From positions 434,001 through 498,000 of the forward strand of contig CAWGKT010000012.1 in assembly GCA_963823215.1 (NCBI GenBank): DNA of 64,000 nucleotides. The letters are read 5' to 3'. A model generated the notes under the pieces. The model was not told the DNA's origin, ran no database searches, and saw only the letters and a list, made by a program, of their open reading frames with translations. Source of the DNA: CAIWHR01 sp963823215. Its GTDB lineage: Bacteria; Pseudomonadota; Gammaproteobacteria; Burkholderiales; Casimicrobiaceae. Each line of letters begins with the position of its first letter. The stretch's first letter is position 1. The position numbers and the translations under genes are program-made. Of this stretch, positions 54,236 through 62,054 are shown piece after piece.

Positions 54236-55123
54236 ATGAAGCAGGAATTTTCCCTCGCCCACCTGACGGTGCTGGGCTGCCCGCCGCCGGAGATGACGTA
54301 CATCGCGGCGCGCGCCGGTTATGACTACGTCAGCATCCGCCCCATCTACATGGGGCTTCCCGGCGAGCCCAACTACGCGTTGGCCGACAACCCGCAGATG
54401 CTGAGGCAGACGAAGTCGGCGCTCGCCTCGACCGGTGTGCGCGTCCACGACATCGAGCTCGCCCGCGTTTACGACGGGCTGCATCCGACGAAATACCTGC
54501 CGGCGATGGAAGTCGCGGCCGAGCTCGGCGCCAAGGCCGTGCTGTCCAGCATCTGGGGCGGCGAGCGCGCGTTCTACATCGAGAAGTTCGGCGAGATCTG
54601 CGACCTCGCCAAGCCGTTCGGGCTGACGGTGGACCTCGAGTACGTCCCGATCGCCGCCGTGGCCAACCTCGCGCAGGCGGCCGAGGTGCTGCGCACCGTC
54701 AACCGGAGCAACGCGGGGCTGATGGTCGACATGCACCACTTCCACCGCGCCCGCGACAACCCGGCCGACCTCGACGCCCTGCCGCGGGAGTGGTTCCACT
54801 TCGCCCACCTGTGCGACGCCCCGGCCGAAATCCCGACCGAACGGGCCGAGATGATTCGCATCCTGCGCGAGGCGCGCCTCTACGTCGGCGAGGGTGGCAT
54901 CGACGTCGCGAGCATCCTCGCGCACATCCCGCATTGCGTGTACTCGATCGAGCTGCCCAACAAGGAGCGGCACGAGGAGATCGGCTATGCCGAGCACGCG
55001 ACGCGGTGCCTCGAGACGCTGAAGGCGTATCTCGCCGCGCGACATGGGGAGAAAGGTGCCCGCGACAAGCGCCGTCCGACACGCGCAGTGGCCGGGAACC
55101 GGCGCTCCGTCGCGACTCAATGA
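54236..55123 (+). CDS. AP-endonuclease-2-fold TIM-barrel isomerase/epimerase/dehydratase
   Basis: 295 residues. It is a xylose-isomerase-like TIM barrel with the metal ligand pattern Glu in LTVDLEYVP, Asp/His in GLMVDMHHFH, His in HFAHLCD, and Glu in VYSIELPN. This superfamily includes hydroxypyruvate isomerase, IolE-type dehydratases and the AsbF/QuiC-type 3-dehydroshikimate dehydratase. With a dehydroquinase and a shikimate dehydrogenase homologue nearby, a 3-dehydroshikimate dehydratase (giving protocatechuate) is the attractive guess, but it is not proven by any residue seen. AGGAGG before the ATG sets the start. The stop overlaps the next gene. Confidence 0.82.
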   Translation: MKQEFSLAHLTVLGCPPPEMTYIAARAGYDYVSIRPIYMGLPGEPNYALADNPQMLRQTKSALASTGVRVHDIELARVYDGLHPTKYLPAMEVAAELGAKAVLSSIWGGERAFYIEKFGEICDLAKPFGLTVDLEYVPIAAVANLAQAAEVLRTVNRSNAGLMVDMHHFHRARDNPADLDALPREWFHFAHLCDAPAEIPTERAEMIRILREARLYVGEGGIDVASILAHIPHCVYSIELPNKERHEEIGYAEHATRCLETLKAYLAARHGEKGARDKRRPTRAVAGNRRSVATQ

Positions 55124-55928
55124 TCGGAGCGCATGGAATGAAGAAGAATATCAAGGCAGTCGATGCACGCGGCAGGAAGCTGGGCGGCGAAACCCCGCTG
55201 CTCTGCACGCCACTGGTCGGGCGGACCCGCGAGCGGGTGCTCGCGGAAGCCACCAGCGTCCTCAGGCAGAAGCCCGACCTCGTCGAGTGGCGCGTCGATT
55301 TCTTCGACGCGATCGGCGACACCGGCGCCGTCATCGAGACAGCACGGGCGCTGCGGGGCGTCGTCGGCAAGCGTCCCATCATCTTCACCCGTCGCGCCGA
55401 GAGGGGCGGTGGCGAGCGGACCGCGATCGGCGACGCGGCGGTCGTCGAGCTCTACGACGCCGTCGCGGCGAGCAGGCTCGTCGACTTCATCGATTTCGAG
55501 ACGGACAACGACCCCGGGCACCTGCGCCGCGTGCGCGAGAGCACGCGGCGGCACGAGGTCCGACTCATCCTGTCCTACCACAACCTCAGCTACACGCCGG
55601 GGCAGGACGACCTCGTCGACCGGTTCCTCGAGGCGGAACGGCTCGGCGCCGACGTGGCGATGGTGCAGGTCATGCCGCGCGAACCGTGCCGACGTGCCTG
55701 CGGCTGCTCGCGGCAACCGCCGAGGCCGACGACAAGGCGCGCATTCCGCTGATCAGCATGTCGGTGGGACCGCTCGGGTCGGTGTCGCGGATGGTCGGTG
55801 GCCTGTTCGGCTCGTGGTTGAGCTTCGCCGTCGGCGAGTCGGCATCGGCGCCGGGGCAGATCCCGATCGGCGACCTCGTGACGGTGTTCGACATCATCCG
55901 CCGCTCCCGCGGCGGCGAAATGTTCTGA
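55120..55928 (+). CDS. second type I dehydroquinase homologue, Schiff-base Lys replaced by Met (two +1 frame breaks)
   Basis: About 268 residues after correction. It aligns throughout with the copy at 49047: EWRVDFFDAIGD, His154 in LILSYHNLSYTP, and LISMSVGPLGSVSRMVG are kept. At the imine-forming position it reads ADVAMVQVMP, with Met181 (codon 55660-55662) where the first copy has Lys175 in ADIAKVAVMP. Normal dehydroquinase chemistry would then be impossible. Breaks at about 55681 (CGC[G]AAC) and 55697 (GTG[C]CTG) lie just downstream of that codon; without them the end reads as two frames. Its ATG overlaps the TIM-barrel stop (ATGA); a second ATG at 55138 is possible. Confidence 0.82.
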
Positions 55929-55970
55929 CCCTGTTCCTCCCCCAACCCGAACGCGCAGCACGAGGACTCC

Positions 55971-56808
55971 ATGATCAGCGGCAAGACCCGGCTCATCGCC
56001 CACATCGGATACCCGACCGAGTCGTTCAAGGCGCCTCTGATCTACAACCCGTGGTTCGACAGGAACGGGATCGACGCCGTCGTCGTGCCGATGGGGGTCA
56101 GGGCCGAGGACTTTCCCGGCGTCCTCGCGTCGCTCAGGAAGTTGACGAACCTCCACGGCGCGCTGGTGACGATGCCGCACAAGGTGACGGTCGTCGGACC
56201 TGCTGGACGAGAGCAGCACCACGGTCAAGATCGCGGGCTCCTGCAACGCGCTGCTGCTCCGGCCCGACGGCACGCTGGTCGGCGACATGTTCGACGGCGC
56301 GGGGTTCGCGCGCGGCCTGAAGCGCAAGGGCTTCGTGATCGCGGGCGCCTCCTGCCTCGTCGTCGGGGCGGGCGGCGTCGGCTCGGCGATCGCCGCGTCG
56401 CTGGCGGCCGAGGGGCCCGCGTCGATCTGCGCTGTTCGACACCGACGCGGCGGCGGCCGAGGGCCTCGCGGCGCGGCTGCGCGAGCACTATCCGCGGATC
56501 GCGGTCGACCTGCGCTCGAACGACCCCGCGGGGTACGACCTCGTCGTCAACGCGACGCCGCTCGGCATGCAGCGCCGGCGATCCGCTTCCGCTCGACGTG
56601 ACGCGCCTCTCGCCGCGCGACCTTCGTCGGCGAGGTCGTGATGAAGCAGGAGATCACGCCGCTGCTGCAGGCCGCCAGGGAGCGCGGCTGTCGCTACCAG
56701 GTCGGGACCGACATGCTCTTCGAGATGATCCCGGCCTACCTCGAGTTCTTCGGCTTCGGCACCGCGACGCCCGACGAACTGCGCACGGTCGCGCGGGTCT
56801 CCTACTGA
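55971..56808 (+). CDS. shikimate/quinate dehydrogenase homologue (four +1 frame breaks)
   Basis: About 277 residues after correction. The N-terminal substrate domain has GYPTESFKAPLIYN, the catalytic Lys in LVTMPHK (Lys near 70) and Asp in LVGDMFDGAGF. The Rossmann domain has VVGAGGVGSAIAASLA, and the second strand ends ALFDTDAAAAEG; the acidic residues there favour NAD+ over NADP+, as in catabolic quinate/shikimate dehydrogenases. VVNATPLGM and QVGTDMLFEMIPAYLEFFGF finish the pattern. Breaks lie at about 56196, 56428, 56573 and 56616. It starts 42 nt after the second dehydroquinase homologue and probably oxidises a hydroxy-cyclohexane carboxylate or a related substrate. Confidence 0.84.
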
Positions 56809-56852
56809 CGGCGGCGCCATGTTGCACCGCACCATCGACCGGAGCTTGCCCC

Positions 56853-56896
56853 GAATTGGCGAGTCTGTTAAATTTTCCTTGCGACTTCGCCAATTC
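56853..56896. promoter_or_regulatory. inverted repeat overlapping the tetR promoter region
   Basis: GAATTGGCGAGTC (56853-56865) is mirrored by GACTTCGCCAATTC (56883-56896): ten perfect outer pairs plus three more across a single bulge, with 17 AT-rich bases between. It ends 11 nt before the tetR ATG and spans GTTAAATT, a plausible -10. It is a candidate autoregulatory operator for the TetR protein; the wide half-site spacing is unusual. Confidence 0.55.
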
Positions 56897-56907
56897 CAGG
56901 AATTCCC

Positions 56908-57578
56908 ATGGCGCTGCAGGTCTCGTCGGCTCGAACCACCGCCATGCGCAAGCCCAAGGCGCCGGAGGCCAATCGCGCCCGGATTCTCGCGGCCGCGATC
57001 GCCGAGTTCGCCTCGCGCGGCTTCAAGGGCGCGAGCATGGACGCGATCGCCGCGCGCACGCAGACCACGCGCGCGCTGATCAACTACTACTTCGGCAGCA
57101 AGGAGCGGCTCTACCTCGCCGTGCTCGAGCGGGTCTACGCGGAGATCCGCGAGGCGGAGAACGAGCTCGAGCTCGAGCACCTGCGCGCCGGTCGACGCGA
57201 TCCGCCGCATCGTCGAGTTCACCTACGACTATTACGTCGACCACGAGTACTTCGTGCGGCTCGTGGTGGCCGAGAACCAGGCCAAGGGCCGGCACATGAA
57301 GCGCTTCCCGTCGCTTGCGAACGGTCAACCGCCCCATCGTCGACATGCTCGGCGCGGTGATCGCGCGCGGGCAGGCCGAGGGCACGTTCCGCCCGGATCT
57401 CGATCCGATCGACGTCCACATGGCGATCGCCGCCCTGGGGATGTTCAACGTCACCAATCAGTACACCTTCGGCACCCTCTTCCAGCGGGCCATGGGCGCC
57501 AAGGGAGATGTGCCGAGTCGCCGCCGCATGGTGGCCGACATGATCCTGAGTTGGCTCGCCCCCGCGTCAACTCGCTAG
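56908..57578 (+). CDS. TetR-family transcriptional regulator (two +1 frame breaks)
   Basis: About 222 residues after correction. The N-terminal HTH reads RARILAAAIAEFASRGFKGASMDAIAARTQTTRALINYYFGSKERLYLAVLERVY, a textbook TetR domain. The helical ligand domain includes IRRIVEFTYDYYVDHEYFVRLVVAENQAKGRHMKR and PIVDMLGAVIARGQAEGTFRPDLDPIDVHMAIAALGMFNVTNQYTF, the RutR/PsrA-like C-terminal type. Breaks lie at about 57190 and 57323. It separates the dehydrogenase gene from the TRAP transporter and probably controls one or both through the inverted repeat upstream. Confidence 0.88.
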
Positions 57579-57612
57579 CCCGGTAGTTGCAATCCACATC
57601 GAGGAGAAAGTC

Positions 57613-58603
57613 ATGGACTTCAAGATCGACCGTCGTACGCTGCTCAAGGCCGGCGCCGCGCTGGCCGCGACGCAGGCCGTGCCCGCCTGGGCGCAGGACA
57701 AGCCCACGCTGCGCTTCGCCGCGGTGTTCTCGGACAAGGACATCCGCGCCGACATGATCCGGATGCTCGCCAAGGACATCGAGGCCGACTTCAAGATCGA
57801 GCCGTTCTACGGCGGCACGCTGTTCAAGCAGGGCACCGAGCTCGTCGCGCTGCAGCGCGACAACCTCGAGATCGGCAACGTCGCACCGCAGGACATCTCC
57901 AAGCAGCTGGTGGCCTGGTCGGTCCTGACGTCCGCCTACACCTTCCGCGACGCCAACCACGTGCTCGCGTTCTTCGCGAGCGACCTCGGCGCGCAGATGA
58001 AGAAGCAGGCCGAGGACCAGCTGCAACATCAAGATCCTCGGGCCGACGTTCTACGGCACCCGCCAGGTGGGATTGAAGCCGAAGAAGAAGATCAGCACGC
58101 CGGCCGACCTGGCCGGGATCAAGCTGCGGATGCCGCCCGGGGACGCGTGGCAGCTGCTCGGACGCTCGATCGGCGCGAACCCGACCCCGATGGCCTATGC
58201 GGAAACCTACACGGGGCTGCAGACGGGAGCCATCGACGGGCAGGACAATCCGCTGCCCAACGTGCAGAACATGAAGTTCTACGAGGTGATGTCGCAGATC
58301 GTGCTGACGTCGCACCTGGTCGCCTTCGACGTGCTGTCCATGAACCTCAAGACCTGGAACGCCATGGCCCCGGCCAAGCAGAAGACCTTCCAGGCCGCGG
58401 TCGACAAGGCGCTCGCCTGGAGCGTCGCGGAGCACCTGAAGCGGGAGGCGGAGCTCGCCGACGGCTTCAAGAAGCAGGGGCTCGACGTCTACGCGCCCGA
58501 CGTCAACGCGTTCCGCGCGTACGCGCAGAAGGTCTACCTGGCCTCCGACGAGGCGAAGTCCTGGGCGCCGGGGATCCTCGACAAGATCGCCGCGGTCAAG
58601 TAA
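57613..58603 (+). CDS. TRAP-transporter solute-binding protein, DctP family (one +1 frame break)
   Basis: About 329 residues after correction. The N-terminus MDFKIDRRTLLKAGAALAATQAVPAWAQ looks like a twin-arginine (Tat) signal. The DctP fold has FKIEPFYGGTLFKQGTELVALQRDNLEIG, ILGPTFYGTRQVGLKPKKKISTPADLAGIKLRMPPGDAW, the signature GLQTGAIDGQDNPLPNVQNMKFYEV (with the carboxylate-binding Arg upstream in KLRMP) and HLVAFDVLSMN. It delivers a carboxylate to DctQM. The break is at about 58024 (CTG[C]AAC). GAGGAGAAAG precedes the ATG. Confidence 0.92.
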
Positions 58604-58637
58604 TCATGGCGTGCCGCGGACCGCAGAGGCGGTTCGC

Positions 58638-58715
58638 GGCGCCCACGGGCTCACTGGAGCACCTTCGCGCTACGCGCTCCGGTATTCGCCCTTGGGGCGG
58701 CCCGGCGGGCTCGTG
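58638..58715 (-). repeat. dispersed intergenic repeat, copy D (inverted)
   Basis: On the minus strand it reads GCCGGGCCGCCCCAAGGGCG then AATACCGGAGCGCG and ends GTGAGCCCGTGGGCGCC. The first 25 nt align with the left ends of copies A and C (CCGGGCCGTCCCAAG); the right part has diverged. It occupies the dctP-dctQ gap, in opposite orientation to the operon. Confidence 0.6.
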
Positions 58716-58782
58716 GCCGCCAGTGGCGGCCGATGCCCTGTTCCGATGAACGAAGGGCTCCCGTGGAAGGGAAGGGGTGGGC

Positions 58783-59303
58783 ATGAATCCGACCGTCAAG
58801 AGTGCGGTGGACTGGATGCGGCGCCGCGCCGAGAACATCGTTGCCGGCCTGCTCGGCATCATGTTCGTCGCGTTCCTCGTCCAGATCGTCTTCCGGTACT
58901 TCTTCAACTTCCCGATCGGCTGGACCTCCGAGCTGTCCGTCATCGCCTGGCTGTACATGACGCTGCTGGGCTCCGCGTTCTGGCTTAAGGAGAGCGACGA
59001 AATCCGCTTCGACCTCATTTCGGGCAGGTTGGGACCGCGGGGACGGCGCGTGGTCGACTCTCGTCGTCGCGGTCGCGACGGTCGTCGCTGTTCGGCATGG
59101 CGCTGCCGGCCACGATCAAGTACGTCGCCTTCATGAAGGTCGAGAGCACGTCGTACCTCAAGATCCGGCTCGACCTCCTGTATTCGGTCTACGTCGTCTT
59201 CGCGGTGGCCGTGATCGTCCGCTACGTCTGGGCGATCGTGGGCGCGCTTCGCGGCGAGGCGCCGGAAGAGGTCGACATCACCAAGACGAGCTCCGGCCTA
59301 TGA
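58783..59303 (+). CDS. TRAP-transporter small membrane subunit, DctQ family (two +1 frame breaks)
   Basis: About 172 residues after correction, four membrane helices (ENIVAGLLGIMFVAFLVQIVFRYFF; WTSELSVIAWLYMTLLGSAFWLKE; LVVAVATVVLFGMALPATIKYVAF; LLYSVYVVFAVAVIVRYVWAIVGAL). The motif RYFFNFPIGWTSELSVIAWLYM is the DctQ signature. Breaks lie at about 59056 and 59087, only 31 nt apart. The ATG at 58783 follows GAAGGGGTGGG. Its stop overlaps dctM (ATGA). Confidence 0.88.
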
Positions 59304-60604
59304 ACCTGACCAGCCCCTTCTCCCTCGCGCTCATCACCATCTTCGGCTTGAGCCTGATCGGGCTGCCGGTCGGCCTACGCGATGATCGGCGGATCGATCC
59401 TCTACCTCGTTCGCCGCGGGCCTCGACATGGGGACCGCGGCCGAGCAGCTGCTGAACGGCATGATGGGAAGCCAGCTGCTGCTCGCCATCCCGCTGTTCA
59501 TCCTCGCCGCCGAATTCATGAACACCGGCAGCATCATGGACAGGCTGCTGCGCTTCTGCAACGCGATCGTCGGGCGCTTCCGGGGAGGTCTCGCGCAGGT
59601 CAACGTCGTGCAGAGCATCATCTTCGCCAGCATGTCGGGATCCGCGCTCGCCGACGCCGCGGCCTCGGGCAAGCTGATGCAGTCGCTGATGACGCGCGAC
59701 GGCAAGTACACGCCGGCGTACGCCGCCGCGCTGACCACCGTGTCGTCGGTCATCGGGCCCATCATGCCGCCGTCGATCCCGCTGGTGCTCTACGCGCTGA
59801 TATCGGACACGTCGGTCGGCTACCTCTTCCTCGGCGGCGTGATACCCGGCCTGCTGCTCGGCGTCGTCCAGAGCGGCCTGATCAGCGTTCACGGCCAAGC
59901 GGCGCAACTTCCCGGTCGAGGAGCGCGTCCCGTTGCGCAACCTGCCGCGCATCACCTGGGATGCGTTCCCGGCGCTGCTGATGCCGGTCATCCTCCTGGG
60001 CTGCCTCTACGGCGGCATCACCACGCCGACCGAGGCCGCCGCGGTCGCCGCCGCGTATGCGCTGCTGATCTCCGCCCTGCTCTACCGCAGCGTCCGCCTG
60101 AAGGACATCTACCACTCGCTGGCCACCAGCGCACGCGTCACGGTTTCGATCGGCATGCTGATCGCCGGCGCGCTGGTGTTCAACTTCGTCATCACCGCCG
60201 AGAACATCCCGAAGACGCTGAGCGCGATGCTGACGGCCTACGAGCTGTCGCCGCTCGTGTTCCTGCTGCTCGTCAACATCCTGCTGCTGATCCTCGGCTG
60301 CTTTCTCGAAGGCACGACGATCATCCTCGTCATCCTCCCGGTGCTGCTGCCGACGGCGACGGCGCTGGGCATCGACCCGGTGCACTTCGGCGTGATGGCG
60401 GTCGTCAACATCATGCTCGGCCTGGTCACGCCGCCTTACGGCCTGCTGCTGTTCATGATGACCAAGATCGCCGACGTGCCGCTGCGCGACATCGTGCGCG
60501 AGTCGATGCCCTTCCTGTACGTCATGTTCGGCGCGCTCGCGATAATCACGCTGGTGCCCGACACCGTGCTGTTCCTGCCGCGGCTGCTGGGCTACAAGGG
60601 CTGA
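59300..60604 (+). CDS. TRAP-transporter large membrane subunit, DctM family (three +1 frame breaks)
   Basis: About 433 residues after correction, 11-12 membrane helices. DctM hallmarks: LLAIPLFILAAEFMNTGSIMDRLLRFCNAIVGRFRGGLAQVNVVQSIIFASMSGSALADAAASG, IGPIMPPSIPLVLYALISDTSVGYLFLGGVIPGLLLG, YGGITTPTEAAAVAAAYAL and GCFLEGTTIILVILPVLLPTA, with VTPPYGLLLFMM. It uses a Na+ or H+ gradient for uptake. Breaks lie at about 59375, 59409 and 59887. Its 3' end overlaps the convergent EthD-like gene by 59 nt. Confidence 0.92.
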
Positions 60605-61284
60605 CCAACGCACCGGCAGCGCTGAGCGAGTACGCCAGCCGGAAGTCGGCGTGCTCGACCGCCGCGGCACCGCAGTCCGTGAGTCGCTCCGTGCCCAGGT
60701 CGCCCATGGCCAGCGCCGCAATCGCGTCGACGTCGTAGCCGGTGACCCACAGCGCGGAGCGTACCGCGCCGTCGCGACCGCGCAGGGCCTGTTCGCGGGT
60801 CATGCGGGCCGCGAGCGAGTTCTCGAGCAAGCGGCACGCGGCGAGTCCGCGCCTCCCGGAGAGGCCCGGCACGACGTCGGCGAGCAGTCGCTGGCGCAGC
60901 TCCGCCGATCGTCCTTCCGCGGAAGCGAATGTCACGACGAGGCAGGCGCCGCCGAGACCGTCGCCGTCACCGGCCACGACCTCGCACAATGACCTCCGCA
61001 TCCCGACGTACCGCGGCCATCATCTTTGCCGTCCACGGGGTCGGGTCGTCGAGCCGCGCGCGATAGGCGGGCGAATCGAGGACCGTGAGGTCCGCGACCT
61101 CGTAGAGCACGCAGTAGCGCGGCCCGGTGGTGGTACGTGTCCAGCGGGTCCCGCGCAGGAACCCGGGAATCGCAAGCCGTTCGGGCATGTGCTCGTGCGT
61201 GTGCCAGTCGTCGTGCTCGTCGACCGCATCCGCCGCGACGTCGAACAGGAGCAGCATCGCCCCGCGGGCGCTCGGGGGCTTCAT
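60546..61284 (-). CDS. EthD/dimeric alpha-beta-barrel-like two-domain protein (one +1 frame break)
   Basis: About 245 residues after correction. The first half (DEHDDWHTHEHMPERLAIPGFLRGTRW, CVLYEVADLTVLDSPAYRARLDDPTPWTAKM) has the WHTxEHMPERLAIPGF pattern of EthD-like proteins. The second half (GGACLVVTFASAEGRSAELRQRLL, PGLSGRRGLAACRLLENSL) looks like another ferredoxin-like module. The break is at about 60987. The start ATG overlaps the GntR stop (ATGA). Such proteins often handle aromatic or unstable intermediates, but no reaction can be assigned. The C-terminal tail overlaps dctM and may be shorter in reality. Confidence 0.68.
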
Positions 61285-62015
61285 CCGCGACGCTCCGAGC
61301 CGGCGCGACCGCGCGCGGCGTGGAAGCGCAGGCGCATGCGCCAGATGTGCTGATCCAGGATCGCCTCCGCCCGGCCGAGGTCGCCTTTGGCGAACGCTGC
61401 GATCACGGCCCGGTGCTCGCGCAGCGAGCGGTCACGGATCCTGTCCGCGGCCATGAGATTGTGCGTGCGCAGGGCCGCCACACGGCCGGACATCAGGCGA
61501 TAGGCTGCGATCAGGTACTCGTTCGCGCTGTTCTCCGCGATGGCCTGGTGGAACGCGGTGTCGGACCGGGCGACGCCCAGGCGATCGTCCGCGTCCCTTG
61601 CCCGCTCCATCGCGTCGGCGGCGAGACGCATCTGGCGCAGCGTTTCGTCGCGTCGCCGGGCGAAGCAGAACCGCAGTGCCGTCAACTCCATGACACGCCG
61701 GAACTCGGCCAGCTCGGCAACATCTTCCTCCGAGGGCATGAACACGAAGCTTCCGGATTGAGGCCGAATGTCGATGAGCCCCTGGAGTTGCAACGCGGTC
61801 AGCGCATCGCGGATCGGCGTCCGGCTGACGTTCAAGGCGGCCGCGAGCTTGAGCTCGGAGAGCGCTTCCCCCAGCGCGAGACGCCCGTCCATGATCGCCT
61901 CGCGAATCCGCTCGGTGACGTGCGCGGTGAGCGATCCGGCCGGCCGTGCCGCCCGGATCCCTTGCCCCTCGCGGGGCAGCGACTTGCGAATGTCGGCCGC
62001 GGATTGCCTGCGCAC
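61281..62015 (-). CDS. GntR-family regulator, FCD subfamily
   Basis: 244 residues. The winged HTH reads LTAHVTERIREAIMDGRLALGEALSELKLAAALNVSRTPIRDALTALQLQGLIDIRPQSGSFVF. The FCD effector domain has EFRRVMELTALRFCFARRRDETLRQM, DTAFHQAIAENSANEYLIAAY and REHRAVIAAFAKGDLGRAEAILDQHI (metal-binding Asp/His ligands). FCD regulators sense organic acids. It lies between the OYE-type flavoprotein gene (39-nt gap) and the EthD-like gene (overlap), so it probably controls that small operon. The frame is intact. Confidence 0.93.
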   Translation of the reverse strand: MRRQSAADIRKSLPREGQGIRAARPAGSLTAHVTERIREAIMDGRLALGEALSELKLAAALNVSRTPIRDALTALQLQGLIDIRPQSGSFVFMPSEEDVAELAEFRRVMELTALRFCFARRRDETLRQMRLAADAMERARDADDRLGVARSDTAFHQAIAENSANEYLIAAYRLMSGRVAALRTHNLMAADRIRDRSLREHRAVIAAFAKGDLGRAEAILDQHIWRMRLRFHAARGRAGSERRG

Positions 62016-62054
62016 GGCGTTCTCCTGACACTGCGCCGGTTCCCTGCGAAGGCC

